DNA of 64,000 nt from CAJCIT01 sp963771305 (GCA_963771305.1 CAVYTS010000025.1:1-64000), one strand, 5' to 3'. Positions 19,723 through 29,930 are shown, counted from the first letter of the stretch. Notes: generated from the sequence alone by a model not told the origin. Program-made: numbers and translations.

Positions 19723-22186
19723 TTGCAATACATTGAGGTCGAATACAACCAGGAGCTGAGGCCGCTTGAGGCCGTTCTGTCGCGCGTGAAGCAGCCGGGT
19801 GACTTTTTCGTCTGCGGCACCGCGGAGATGCCGATGCCAAGGGTGGAAGTCGAAGGTGCTGGAACGCTTTCGTTTCCCGTACCCGACGCGCAGATCGCGG
19901 CGATTGTGCGTCGCGCGAAACGGGCGCCTTACGGCAGGGGCCAGGAGACGATCGTCGATACGTCCGTACGCAAGGTGTGGCAGGTCGCTCCTGACAAGGT
20001 CAAACTCGGCGGAAAATCGTGGGCGGCGAACTTCGAGACCATCCTTTCGAAAGTGAAGGCAGGGCTGGGATGTGAAGACGCAAGTACCTCCGCCGCGCTT
20101 TACAAGCTGCTTGTGTACGACCGTGGCGGCTTTTTTCTGGCGCACCGGGACACCGAGAAGGCCGATGGGATGTTCGGCACTCTCGTCGTGACGCTCCCCT
20201 CGACGTATCGCGGCGGCGCATTGCGGATTCGTCATGCGGACCGCGAGGTTACCGTCGATACCAACACCGTCGATCCCTCCGAACTTTCCTACGTAGCGTT
20301 CTATGCCGACTGCGAACACGAGGCTCTGCCCGTGCGGGAAGGCAATCGCATTTGCCTGGTTTACAACCTCGTTCAGAAGCAGTCGAAGACCAGGCATGGG
20401 ATTCTGAAGGCGCCGGAATACGAATCGCAGATCGCGGAAGCTGCTGCGATCCTGGATCGATTTCTGCGAGCAACGGATGCTCCGGCGAAAATTGCATGGC
20501 TTCTCGATCATCAGTACAGTCCGGCAGGGCTTTCGTTTTCGGCGTTGAAGGGCGCCGACGCCGCAAAGGCCCGAGTCCTCGTGCAAGCGGCGGCGCGCGC
20601 GCAGTGCGCCGCGCACCTGGGAGTTGTCCACATCGGAGAGTCCGGAGCGGCCGAGCCGGAGGACGATTATTTCTATGGGTCGCGCAGGAATCGTTATCGG
20701 AACTACCACGACGAACACGAGGAAGACGACAATGAAGACATTGCAGACGATGAAGACGCGAGCTTCACTGTCGCCACGGTCGATGACACTTGGCAGTACG
20801 TGGACGAATGGCGGGGCACTGATGATCGTGTGGTGAAGTTTGGCCGAATTCCTATTACCGGCGGCGAGTTGCTTCCCGCGGGAGCGCTCGACCGGGAGCC
20901 TCCGGACGAGAAGCGGCTAACGGAAGCTTCGGGCAATGAAGGCGCAACCTACGAGCGGTCCTACCATCGCGCGGCGCTTGTCCTCTGGCGCCAGACCCGC
21001 TCTGTAGACGTGCTGCTTCAGGCTGGCGTTGTGGCCGCTCTGCCTTATTTGAAGCAGTTAGCAGCCAGGGGCAAGCGTGCGCTGCCAGAAGCGATCTCGG
21101 TTGCGGAACAAATATTGGAAGCATGGCCCGGCCATGAATACCGGTGGGATAGTTACTCGACCTTTAGAGAATGGCCAGGGCCGGCTGAGCGGACTGAGAT
21201 GATTGTCGCGCTCACAAAGCTGAACGCGCCGGCATTGCTGGAGCGGTTTCTTAGGGAGGTAATCACTTCGAGCTATGACGGCTCGGAAAAGGCGCCGTTG
21301 CTCGCCTCAGTAAGCGCGCTCGGCGACGCTCATGCCGCCGCGGTTCTTTCCGGTCTGGTGTCGGCGCGGATGCCCGAGCGGCCGAACGAGTGTTCGGAGC
21401 TTCTGCTAGCCCTTAGCGAGAATCCTTCACTCTGTTTTCCGGAGGCCGCAGAGGCCGCGGTTGCCGCCCTCGAGTTCATCGGGACGCACGACAAAGGAAC
21501 CGAAACCTTGGATTGGGGACCAGAGGAGCCGCAGCGCCTGCTCGACCCCCAATTCCTCGAAAACCTGCTCCGGGCATTACAGCGTTTCAAGGGCGGGACT
21601 CCCAGCGGCGCCGCCGCTGAGAAGATCGCCTCGCGGCCCGAAATCTACAGTCCCGTGACGCTGGTCGTTCCGGCGATCGAACGGATCTGTGCGGGACGCG
21701 GGCAACTGACAGCGGCGGTTGACAGCAGTGTTCGGCATCTGTGGACGAGCGCGGCGGAATTCCTGCTCCAGCGCAGCGAAATTCCCCCAAAGCCGCCATT
21801 GGACTGGCGTCTGAATATCGAACTCTCATGTTCCTGTCCGGATTGCCTGGGAACTACAAACTTTCGCTCGTGATCCCGCCGAACGTGTTCACCGTTTTCG
21901 TGTCAAGAAAGAGCGCCGACGCCACCTCCACAATACGATAGACAGACACTGGCTTGATATGACGCACGTGACCGAGCGTGCGGGTTCGCCTCAGACGCTG
22001 GTCTGTAAGAAAGACCGCCGAACCTTCGACCGGCGCATGAAGCAATACCAGGATGAGATCGCCGCGATGCTTAGGCTCGTGAGGCTGGCGCCCAAAGCCG
22101 GCGGCGCTGCTCTGTCCAAGAGAATGGAGGTCGCCGGGAAGCGCGCCGCTGATTTGAAGCAACGAGCAGCGCCGGCGAGGGACTGA
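19723..22186 (+). pseudogene. 2OG-Fe(II) oxygenase-family protein with a C-terminal frameshift
   Basis: The N-terminal half is a prolyl-4-hydroxylase-like dioxygenase domain that uses 2-oxoglutarate, O2 and Fe(II). The iron triad is visible: HRD in GFFLAHRDTEKADG, and the distal His in YADCEHEALPV, followed by the 2OG-binding Arg in GNRICLVYNL. A large helical C-terminal region follows. The frame stops at 21871 after CPDCLGTTNFRS, but from about 21847 the next frame continues as QTFARDPAERVHRFRVKKER and reaches 22186 (MTHVTERAGSPQTLVC, RRMKQYQDEIAAM). One extra base after GATTGC explains this. The start is a TTG at 19723, because a stop lies 21 bases upstream. The frameshift may be a real lesion or a sequence error. 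Confidence 0.8.
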
Positions 22187-22220
22187 AAGTGTCCCGCATT
22201 TTTCGACGAGATAAGCCAGT

Positions 22221-23096
22221 ATGGCGCGGCTGAGATTTTCCACTTCCACGTTGGATGGCGAAGAGTTCGTCCCATGGCTTGCGTCCGCCGGTGAACTGGC
22301 TTACTGCCCCCATTCACCGCCGGAGAAAGATTACTATTTTCAATATTCTTGGGTCATTCCTGGAATATTTCACGCCGGTACGAGCGTACGACGGCATTTC
22401 TGGTTTGGCAGTCCATTTAAGGACAGTCCGGAGGTGAGACTGCTTTTCGCGTTCTGGAATAGGGCCAGGCGAGGGGAAGCTGATGCACTCTATTTGTCGA
22501 ACGGCATGGCCTGGAGGGAGGGTGTAACGGCACCGCTGGCGGTTTACCGCCATTCTGGGGCTTCTTCCAGGACGGAATGTCTCGTCTTGATTCAGCACGG
22601 CAGCTATCTGATCTTAGATATAAAATCACAGCCCTACATCGATCGAGGCGAGGCCGTTCTCTACAGAGGTGTTCAGAATGCCGAAATATTCTTGCTCCGC
22701 AGACTGACAACTGCGGACATCCGCTTGCGGTTCATAAGCGTTCACGCCCGAAGCCTGGCGGATTCCGTCACCTCATTCAACGCTGTCCACTGCAATGTAT
22801 CAAGAACGGAAACGGGATGGTTCAATGACCGGAGCTTTATGCTCGGCGACCTCTGCCTGAAGACAGGCCTCGAGCCGGCACCCTCGATCATGTCATTGCT
22901 TTGTTCTGGTTACGCGCTGGAGGAATGGTGAGCCGCCAGAAAGTTTGGATCCAACTACGTGAAATTGCGAACGCCGCTGTCGAACATTCGCATCACGACT
23001 TTCGTATGTAACGAGACCGAGGTCAAAATCATCGATCCCAACAAGATCGAGGTAATCGAGGCGGTTGGCTGCAAGATGCGGGAAGTGTGCATTTGA
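22221..23096 (+). pseudogene. ADP-ribosyltransferase-like protein, interrupted by TGA
   Basis: The frame from 22221 runs to a TGA at 22929-22931 and then continues in the same frame to 23096. The complete reading is about 290 residues. It contains LYRGV near residue 150, like the first Arg motif of R-S-E ADP-ribosyltransferases. After the stop comes FGSNYVKLRTPLSNIRITTF and then CNETEVKIIDP, like the ExE motif and following strand. The truncated product would therefore lack the presumed catalytic Glu. A CGA-to-TGA change would explain the stop. The assignment rests on these motifs only. It lies upstream of a RES toxin-antitoxin pair, another NAD-dependent fold. Confidence 0.55.
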
Positions 23097-23175
23097 GGCC
23101 CCGGATTTGGGCATCGGTTGCTCTCGTCTGATCCGCCTCACGTATGACATGGTAAACTTTGGGTGAGAGGAAACG

Positions 23176-23826
23176 ATGAGGACTAGGCGCAGCATCGCCG
23201 CGTTGTCAAAGGCCAAGAACATTTACTCAACCCGCGGGCATTCAGCCGAGAACGCCCGGGAGGCTCTCGCACAGGCCTTTTTAAAGCGATCCGTGAAAAT
23301 GCTCGAACGCGTGAGTTCCTCCGCATCGTCGGAAGCCCTGAAATCTGCATTGTCCTCTCCAACGGATGTTGGCGGCGTCGCAACATTGCTTTCCGATCTT
23401 GCTCCACTGGATGTCGATGTCTCCTCAGTGGATCCGTTCGTGGAAGCAATGGCGCTGGGAGCAGCCATCAAGCGAGAGTTGTTAACCAGCAGCGGTGGAG
23501 GCCTCACGTCCAGTCAGGTATCGAGCGCTCTTGGCATCACCCGGCAAGCGGTCGATAAACGCCGTATTCGGAACGCTCTGCTAGCAGTGCCGAACGGATC
23601 CGGCGAGTACCTGTATCCAGCATGCCAGTTCACCTCGACGGGCGTGATTCCGGGCCTTGAGGACGTGCTTCGGGCGTTTCAGATTCGGAGTCCCTGGACT
23701 CAACTCTCAGCGCTGCTCGCACCCGCACCGGTGTTGGGGGGCAAGACCATCCTCGAAACGTTGAAATCTGGCGCCATCGAGAGAGCGATCGCCATAGCCG
23801 CCTCGTTTGGAGAACAGGCAGCATAA
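23176..23826 (+). CDS. Antitoxin of RES-type module (Xre/MbcA/ParS-like)
   Basis: A 216-residue protein directly upstream of a RES-domain toxin, with a 5-base gap, which is the standard order antitoxin then toxin. The central part, LTSSQVSSALGITRQAVDKRR, is a helix-turn-helix, and the C-terminal part (GVIPGLEDVLRAF, SPWTQLSALLAPAPVLGGKTILETLKSG) matches the domain of RES-partner antitoxins. The N-terminal ~90 residues are Ser/Ala-rich and unassigned. It likely binds the toxin and represses its own operon. Confidence 0.75.
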   Translation: MRTRRSIAALSKAKNIYSTRGHSAENAREALAQAFLKRSVKMLERVSSSASSEALKSALSSPTDVGGVATLLSDLAPLDVDVSSVDPFVEAMALGAAIKRELLTSSGGGLTSSQVSSALGITRQAVDKRRIRNALLAVPNGSGEYLYPACQFTSTGVIPGLEDVLRAFQIRSPWTQLSALLAPAPVLGGKTILETLKSGAIERAIAIAASFGEQAA

Positions 23827-23831
23827 GGTGC

Positions 23832-24419
23832 ATGACAGAGCGACCTAGCCTGCCGAGGCGCCTTCCATTAGGTCGTGTCCGAGCCGGAACCCGCTGGATG
23901 CGAATTCACGCGCAAGCCAGGAATGCGCTTTGGTTCGGCCCTGCCCGTGGCCAATCGCCGATACATCGGTTCGATGATGCTGCCGGCCAATTCCGCGTCT
24001 GCTACTTCGGAACCACCCTTGAGGTGTGCTTTGCCGAGACGTTCCTCCGTAATCCGCCCGTCAGAATTCTGGCACTTGATGATCTCGCCGGGCGGTCCGT
24101 CGCGACCGTGGATGTGCGCCGGGATCTGCGAATGGTGCCTGTTCACGGTTCGAGCCTCGCAAGATTGGGAGTGACAGCTGAACTGGCAACCGGAAACAAT
24201 TATACGCTCTCGCAGCTTTGGTCCCGGGTCCTTTGGGAGCATAGTGATCAGCCTGACGGGATCCTCTATCGATCCCGCCACGATGATTCCGCGCTGTGTG
24301 TGGCCTTATTCGACCGCGCAAAAGATGCTTTGGCAATCGTTGGGGATTGTTCCCTGGCAGAAGATTCCAAACAGTTAGCGAGGCTCTTGAGGAGATATGG
24401 TTTGGCGCTGACGAACTGA
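23832..24419 (+). CDS. RES-domain toxin
   Basis: RES toxins have an ADP-ribosyltransferase-like fold and deplete NAD+. The family's three conserved positions can be followed: Arg in WMRIHAQ, Glu in CYFGTTLEVCFAETFLR, and Ser in DGILYRSRHDDSALCVALFDRA. The middle contains the typical LARLGVTAELATGNNYTLSQLWSRVLWEH. 195 residues, normal length and intact. Forms an operon with the antitoxin at 23176-23826. Confidence 0.88.
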   Translation: MTERPSLPRRLPLGRVRAGTRWMRIHAQARNALWFGPARGQSPIHRFDDAAGQFRVCYFGTTLEVCFAETFLRNPPVRILALDDLAGRSVATVDVRRDLRMVPVHGSSLARLGVTAELATGNNYTLSQLWSRVLWEHSDQPDGILYRSRHDDSALCVALFDRAKDALAIVGDCSLAEDSKQLARLLRRYGLALTN

Positions 24420-25036
24420 CAGAAATTCCGAGAATCTTGGACCCCACTCTGCCTACGGACGACGCGAAACGTTGAGTATAAAAACCCGACACCACCATTC
24501 CTAGAAATCGACCCGCCACCGGCCGCAATCACCGAGGTCCGGATGAAATTCCGAGAAAGATTGCCCGCCTGTCGTTCGCGGGCAAGCGAGGAGAAACCGA
24601 GCAATTGGACCTCGTATCGCTTCGTGCCGGGAAGGGTTCAAGTCCGCCTCCGAGATTCCGGCTCATGAGGGAGCCGAATCAAGAAAACGAGTTCGCTTGC
24701 GAAGCCATGCTGCGATACCGATCCAAACAGAATTGTGAACCGTGCCGGAAGCAGATTACCATCAGGTGGATACCATAATCGGCGCTGGCGTTCATGTCGA
24801 CTCGGCGCGCCGGGGCCTCGACACCAGCAAGGAAGGAGCGATTAACGATTCGAAGGGGGCGGTCCGCAGTGTGGGGACTCTTGTGGGTGCTGTGTTTCAA
24901 AATAGCGCCAAATCGAGCATTCCTGCAGGCGTCAATCATTGATGAGTGTGCGACATAAAAATGACGGGATTGCGGGTGCCCCTTTTTTTGGGCCCGTATC
25001 TTTCAGTATATGATACTTTAAGGCAAGGAGGCTCCA
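24420..25036. other. Intergenic; left flank of ISKra4-like element
   Basis: No gene recognised. Around 24985-25036 there is a T-run, a TATGAT box and AAGGAGG, plausibly the promoter and ribosome binding site of the element's first gene. The left end of the element lies in this stretch but no inverted repeat could be assigned. Confidence 0.4.
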
Positions 25037-25438
25037 ATGCCAGACCCGTTACCAGCCTTGGTGGACAACAGGTCCACCCTGCTCCGTCGAATGGCCGAAC
25101 TCGGCGACTTCCAGCCGGGTTCCATCACCAGTACGACCCGGCGCTGTGGCAGCCCCGCTTGCCATTGCGCCAAACCCAATGACCCCGGACACGGGCCGCA
25201 CTGTCAACTCACTCAGAAAATCGATGGCAAGACGGTCACACAGCATCTGCCCTCTCCGGCAGCCGTCCGTAAGGCGGAGAGTGAAATCGCCGAGTTCCGC
25301 AAGTTCCAGACCCTGACGAGCGAGTTGGTCGATGTCAACCGAAAGATCTGCCGCTTGCGCCCGGTGGAGCAGAGCGGGCAGGCGGTCCAGGAAAAAAAAC
25401 GGCGCAAGCAATCCAACAAGAAGTTGCCCGCGAAGTAG
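25037..25438 (+). CDS. DUF6788-like ORF of an ISKra4-type element
   Basis: A 133-residue protein of the type found just upstream of ISKra4-family transposases: MAELGDFQPGSITSTTRRCGSPACHCAKPNDPGHGPH, where CxxxxCHC suggests a zinc knuckle, then LTQKIDGKTVTQHLP and a helical tail. AAGGAGG lies 6 bases before the ATG. Its 3' end overlaps the transposase frame, which is entered through an A8 run at 25392-25399. Confidence 0.75.
   Translation: MPDPLPALVDNRSTLLRRMAELGDFQPGSITSTTRRCGSPACHCAKPNDPGHGPHCQLTQKIDGKTVTQHLPSPAAVRKAESEIAEFRKFQTLTSELVDVNRKICRLRPVEQSGQAVQEKKRRKQSNKKLPAK
25392..25399 (+). other. Possible programmed -1 frameshift site (A8)
   Basis: Eight A's (codons GAA AAA AAA) lie near the 3' end of the DUF6788 frame. 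Slipping back one base gives ACG GCG CAA, which enters the transposase frame (AQAIQQEVAREVERFLR) with no start codon of its own nearby. Slippery A-runs drive such frameshifts in several IS families; here it is inference. Confidence 0.45.
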
Positions 25439-26235
25439 AGCGCTTCCTGCGGATTGTTTTTCAAGACCGCCGCAACCAGGACCGGCTCGACCTAGAAGCG
25501 GTCGAGACGGCTTTACGATCCGCCCTGCACCAGGCCGGGGCTTCCGCGCTGACGCAACTGCTACGATACGATCCGCCGGATGCAGACCACCAGACGATTC
25601 CTTGTCCGTGCGGCCGCTCGGCCCGCTACAAGGAATTGCGCTCGAAGACCGTGATGACCGTGCTGGGGCCGGTGGGACTGATCCGCCCTTACTACGCGTG
25701 CGCCCATTGCTCACAAGGCCAGCATCCGGTGGACGTCGAACTGGGCGTAGACAAGTTGGAATCCTCACCTGGCGTCAGACGCATGGAAGCCGTGGTGGGC
25801 AGTGAGATGCCGTTCGCCCCGGCCTGCGAGCCGATGAAACTATTGGCGGGTCTGGAGGTCACCGCCAAAGCCATCGAACGCTCCGCCGAGGCCATTGGCG
25901 CCGAGATCGCCCAGCGGGACCAACAGGAAATCAATCGCGCCAAACAGCTCGTCCTTCCCCTGGTTTCTAAACAGAACATTCCGAAAATGTATGTGCTGAT
26001 GGACGGGGTCCAGGTCCCCGTGGTGGCCGCTGAAACTGAGGGGCGCGCGGGCCGGATCGAGGGTCAGCGCGCCCGCACACGCGAGTGTAAGCTCGGCTGC
26101 GTGTACACGCAAACGACCGTGGACGAACAGGGATGGCCCATCCGCGACCCGGACTCCACCACCTACGTGGGAGCCATCGAAACCGCCGAAGAGTTCGGCT
26201 TGCGCATCTATACGGAGGCCTGGCGTCAGGGAAGG
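25399..26235 (+). pseudogene. ISKra4-family transposase, 3'-truncated
   Basis: The frame reads EVERFLRIVFQDRRNQDRLDL, then zinc-ribbon-like CPCGRSARYKELRSKTV...YYACAHC, then FAPACEPMKLLAGLEVTAKAIERSAEAIG and KMYVLMDGVQVPV, the first acidic residue of the DDE triad, then RECKLGCVYTQ. It ends abruptly at about 26235 (RIYTEAWRQG) where unrelated sequence begins; the rest of the catalytic domain is absent. The breakpoint probably marks the left end of the serine recombinase element that follows. Confidence 0.8.
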
Positions 26236-26818
26236 GGTAGAACATTTTGACAAAGAAATGTTTTATCATATCTTTCAAGCAGATAGCGCTTGCTGGTGTC
26301 GAGTCGCGGTATTTGCAGATGCCAGAAATCTTCGAACCGCGCCAAAAGCTAGCGGACGTGACTTTGGCGATGGGACAACAGCACAACCCCGCGATCAGAG
26401 TGGTGCGGCCGACGGGTCCGGAGTGGGCTGAGATTCACCAGGAGTCTCCGGGTGGGCGGAAAGAGCACTGGAGGCATCGTGATCACCCACGAAACAGGGC
26501 AGTTCTACGGCAGACCTCTCGCGCAAAGGCTGTAGCCGATCCCAAGAGGGAGACCCTCGGCCCACTGCCTTCGATCGAATGGCCGGATGCGAATGGCTTC
26601 TATGCCGACCTGGTGTTGCGACAAGTGCGAGCGAGCTTGGGCGGCCGATCGGTAGTCGCACCAAGCGCTCGAACCAAGCCCCCCGTGCCCCTCAAAGGGC
26701 CTCTGACAGTCGCTGAAGTGGGAGGTGCTGGGGCGGTCCGCCAGCCATTCGAAACGCTGCTGACAGAACTGGCACGGCGCACGGTACAGCGAGCCACTTC
26801 GGTGGGAAGGTGCTGCTG
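26236..26818 (+). other. Leader segment of serine recombinase element
   Basis: A 190-codon frame (26247-26819) is open and overlaps the recombinase start, but only its end (RQPFETLLTELARRTVQRA) looks protein-like. It may be a degraded version of the accessory ORFs seen with the second recombinase copy at 29143-29930. Confidence 0.35.
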
Positions 26819-28717
26819 ATGGTCAAGATTCAAAGCACCCATCAGGAACGAACGGCTTACGTCTATGTTCGGCAATCGACGCCGATGCAGGTGATCGAAC
26901 ATCGAGAAAGCACCGAGCGCCAGTATCATCTGCGGGAACGGGCGATTGAGCTGGGTTGGCCAGCCAGCGGAGTGGAAGTCATCGATGAAGATCAAGGCCG
27001 TACGGGCAGCAGTTCGGCCCATCGCACGGGATTCCAACGACTGGTTTCAGAAGTGGGAATGGGAAAGGTCGGACTGGTGCTGATGTTGGAAGCTTCCCGA
27101 CTGGCACGTAACAACAGCGATTGGTATCGGCTGATCGAGATCTGCGGAATCAGTGACACCTTGATAGGCGACGAGACAGCGGTGTATAGTCCTCGCGAGC
27201 CGAATGATCGTCTTTTGCTCGGAGTGAAAGGGACAATTTCGGAGGCGGAACTATTTACGTTGCGCACTCGCTTGTACGAGGGCCGCTGGAATAAGGCGCG
27301 CAAGGGCCTGTTGCAGTTTGCTTTGCCGACCGGGTATGTGAGGGGCCCGGACGGGGGTTGGGAACTGGATCCCAATAGCAAAGTACGTGAACGGCTCGGC
27401 TATGTGTTCGAATTATTCCGTCGCCATGGCGTTGCTCGGAAGGTGGTACGCGATCTGAGGCAGCAAGGATTGGATTTACCGACGCGTGCCGTCAGCCGCG
27501 AAGGGTATGGTTCGCTGCTCTGGAAAACGGCTACCCTGAGTACAGTCGTTCGCATCTTGCACAACCCAGCCTATACCGGAGCTTACGTGTTCGATCGTTG
27601 GGACTATTCCGGACCGCGCCGCTCTTCGAAGAGCGGCAAAGCGTTGCCGCATCTGCTTTCCGTGGCACAATGGCCGGTGAACTTGCTGGATCATCATCCC
27701 GCCTACCTGGAGTGGGGAGAATTCGTGAAGAACCAGGAGCGATTACGGCAAAACTGGAGCCGCGAAGGCAGCCGCGGAGTGGAACGAGAAGGCAATGCCA
27801 TGCTGCAGGGGATTGCCGTCTGTGGCGTCTGCGGCCATAAGATGACAGTTCAGCATCGCGCCAGAAGAGAAGGCAGATCGTCCAGCTATGTCTGTCAGCA
27901 GGGCTACCAGTACGGTGACCACTCCGGCGTGTGTCAGACGATGAGCTCTCGTCCTGTAGACGCGGCGGTGGCCGAGGCCTTCTTGGAGGCGGCGTCTCCC
28001 ACCAGCCTGCAAGTGGCCGTGCGGGTATTGGATCAGATCGAGCAGGATCTGATGGCTCGGCGACGACAGCAGAACATGCAGTTGGAACAAGCGCGCTACG
28101 AGGCGCGGCTGGCGGAACGGCAATATGATGCCGTGGACCCGTCGAACCGTCTGGTAGCAGCGGAGCTGGAGCGGCGGTGGAATGAGAAGTTAGAGCGGGC
28201 GGCCCAGCTGGAAAAGGCTTTTACTCAGGCAGAGGAGGAAGCCCAGTGGCGACTTTCCACCGAGGAGCGAGCCGCCATCACCCAGTTATCTGGCGACCTA
28301 CCGGCGGTCTGGCATGCGGAGACCACCACTAACCAAGATCGGAAACGGCTGTTGCGCATGGCGATTGAATCCGTGCAACTCGATGGAATTAGTGTTCCTG
28401 GTGAGATCGAAATGCAAATTCGCTGGCGCTCCGGAGTGATCACACGATCAACCGTGAAGCGACCCATGCCGGGAGAGTGGTCTCTGAAAACGCCGCAGGA
28501 AGCGGTCGCCAGGATTCATCGCTTGGCCGGGAAATACGGCTACGCCGAGATCGCTGACCAGCTCAATCGAGCCGGCTTCCGCACTGCTTTCGGGCGCCGC
28601 TTCACCTACCACACAGTCTGTTACATCTGCCGTCGTGATGGAATCGCACCTGGCCGAAAGCGGGCGGACTCTGCCGCCACGGTGCTTCCGAATGCTGTTG
28701 ACCAACCGAAAAGTTAA
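26819..28717 (+). CDS. Large serine recombinase
   Basis: A ~632-residue site-specific recombinase that cuts and rejoins DNA through a phosphoserine intermediate. The catalytic domain is present: YVYVRQSTPMQV with Arg and the nucleophile Ser, then DEDQGRTGSS, EASRLARNNSDW, and GTISEAEL. The recombinase domain (KARKGLLQFALPTGYVR, ILHNPAYTGAYVF) is followed by a zinc ribbon, CGVCGHKM...C...C, and a coiled-coil region. The C-terminus carries an extra helix-turn-helix (YGYAEIADQLNRAGFRTAFG). It appears intact. A related recombinase fragment lies convergent to it at 28751-29167. Confidence 0.9.
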   Translation: MVKIQSTHQERTAYVYVRQSTPMQVIEHRESTERQYHLRERAIELGWPASGVEVIDEDQGRTGSSSAHRTGFQRLVSEVGMGKVGLVLMLEASRLARNNSDWYRLIEICGISDTLIGDETAVYSPREPNDRLLLGVKGTISEAELFTLRTRLYEGRWNKARKGLLQFALPTGYVRGPDGGWELDPNSKVRERLGYVFELFRRHGVARKVVRDLRQQGLDLPTRAVSREGYGSLLWKTATLSTVVRILHNPAYTGAYVFDRWDYSGPRRSSKSGKALPHLLSVAQWPVNLLDHHPAYLEWGEFVKNQERLRQNWSREGSRGVEREGNAMLQGIAVCGVCGHKMTVQHRARREGRSSSYVCQQGYQYGDHSGVCQTMSSRPVDAAVAEAFLEAASPTSLQVAVRVLDQIEQDLMARRRQQNMQLEQARYEARLAERQYDAVDPSNRLVAAELERRWNEKLERAAQLEKAFTQAEEEAQWRLSTEERAAITQLSGDLPAVWHAETTTNQDRKRLLRMAIESVQLDGISVPGEIEMQIRWRSGVITRSTVKRPMPGEWSLKTPQEAVARIHRLAGKYGYAEIADQLNRAGFRTAFGRRFTYHTVCYICRRDGIAPGRKRADSAATVLPNAVDQPKS

Positions 28718-28750
28718 ACTAGGGGTGCTTTGTGAATCAGGTCTATTTAA

Positions 28751-29167
28751 TCCGAGCAGGAGACGATCGTTGAAATTGGTCGGATCGTAGAGACCCTCCT
28801 CATCCAGGATCAGGGTGTCGGTGAGCGCACATATTTCCAGCAACCGATGCCAATCGCTCGAATTGCGGGCTAGGCGAGAGACTTCCAGGCCGATCACGAG
28901 GCCGGCACGACCCAGGCACACCTCACTCACGAGCCTCTGGAAACCCTCGCGATCCGCTGCCAGAGCGGCGGAGTGTCCCAAGTCGCTGTCGATGAGCACG
29001 ATGCGATCAGCATGCCAGCCGAGTGCGGTGGCGCGCTGCCGGAGAGCGTACTGGCGCTTGGTGCTCTCTGTGTTCTCCAGAACCTGCCGCGGCGTGGACT
29101 GACGGATATAGAGATAGGCGCTCCGTTCCAAGTGCCCAGCGTTTACTTTGTGCATGTCGCCTTGCAT
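28751..29167 (-). pseudogene. Second large serine recombinase, truncated after catalytic domain
   Basis: From 29167 (or ATG 29155) the minus strand reads LERSAYLYIRQSTPRQVLE, DSDLGHSAALAADREGFQRL, LEVSRLARNSSDWHRL and FNDRLLLG, parallel to the intact recombinase. Homology stops exactly at 28751; beyond this the frame enters the end of the neighbouring element. The DNA-binding domains are lost, so it cannot work alone. It follows its two accessory ORFs with overlap (ATG 29155 lies inside the previous gene's end). Confidence 0.85.
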
Positions 29168-29466
29168 AGAGTCGTCTCCATTGGGTGACTGAGAAGGATT
29201 CCTGCCAGGATAACGGCCGCTTGGGAGCGCACGTCGCAGGGCAGGGAGCTGACAGCGTTCACCGGTTGTGCTGGTTTCCCGAATGGCGATGGGACAGAGG
29301 CGACCACACATACGGAGGCCCGCATCCAGGCGGTCATTCCTTGGCGGAGCAAGAGGATGAGACCGAAGCCACTGCCGGCGGCCTGACTCAGCGCGTCGTT
29401 TCGCAATTGCTCGTAACGAACCGCCCAATCCTCCCCGGCAACGGACTGGGGCAGCGCTTCTTTCAC
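29143..29466 (-). CDS. Recombinase-associated accessory ORF
   Basis: GTG start at 29466, overlapping the stop of the HTH gene, and ending inside the recombinase start: a tightly coupled three-gene set. The 107-residue product contains RYEQLRNDALSQAAGSGFGL and LLLRQGMTAWMRA, a sequence I associate with small proteins encoded next to such recombinases in Acidobacteria and Actinobacteria. Function unknown; possibly a recombination directionality or DNA-binding helper. Confidence 0.6.
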   Translation of the reverse strand: MKEALPQSVAGEDWAVRYEQLRNDALSQAAGSGFGLILLLRQGMTAWMRASVCVVASVPSPFGKPAQPVNAVSSLPCDVRSQAAVILAGILLSHPMETTLCKATCTK

Positions 29467-29930
29467 GGCGTTTTTTTTTGACTGCGCACCAAAGCGCGTT
29501 CGATGCTGCGTGGATGAACCGTGATGCCATAACGGTCCTGGATGCGCGAAGCCAGAGCCGCCGGGCGTAAAGAGGGATCTTCCTGACGGAGCTGGCGGAG
29601 AAATGCGAGCACCTCGGCGGTGAGCTTGTGAGCTTGCTTGGGCCCCCGCTTCTGGGGCATCAGCGCCGGCAGGCCGCCTCGTTGGAAAGTCTCCAGCGCC
29701 TGGTAAAAGGAAGGCCGTGAGAACCCGAAAGCGGCTGCCGACCGGTTCACCGGCAGGCCCTCGGTTTCGACCCGGCGCAGCATTTCGTACTTGACCTGAA
29801 CGAGGTCGCGGGAATCGAAAAACTCGCGGGTTTGAAACAGTTCGTCGGTGACCTGCTCGGGATGGGGATTCAAGCAGCCCTGTCGGCGAAGGGCCAAGGA
29901 TTTGGGATCGGGGTTCGGTTTCTTGGGCAT
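29463..29930 (-). CDS. Recombinase-associated helix-turn-helix protein
   Basis: A 155-residue protein with a transposase-like HTH (GLPVNRSAAAFGFSRPSFYQALETF) and a second winged-helix-like part (LRPAALASRIQDRYGITVHPRSIERAL). Such proteins sit first in the recombinase module and probably bind element ends. It overlaps the next gene by 4 bases. Complete in itself although its recombinase partner is truncated. Confidence 0.75.
   Translation of the reverse strand: MPKKPNPDPKSLALRRQGCLNPHPEQVTDELFQTREFFDSRDLVQVKYEMLRRVETEGLPVNRSAAAFGFSRPSFYQALETFQRGGLPALMPQKRGPKQAHKLTAEVLAFLRQLRQEDPSLRPAALASRIQDRYGITVHPRSIERALVRSQKKTP

Noticed and set aside
19618..20718. 366-codon minus-strand frame
   Set aside because: Antisense of the 2OG-Fe(II) oxygenase, which has a complete catalytic motif set.
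24600..24680. Possible tRNA (GGGTTCAAGTCC-like T-loop)
   Set aside because: No matching acceptor stem, D-arm or anticodon arm around it.
26247..26819. 190-codon open frame before the recombinase
   Set aside because: No ribosome binding site or motif; only the last ~25 residues look protein-like. Reported as part of a leader segment instead.
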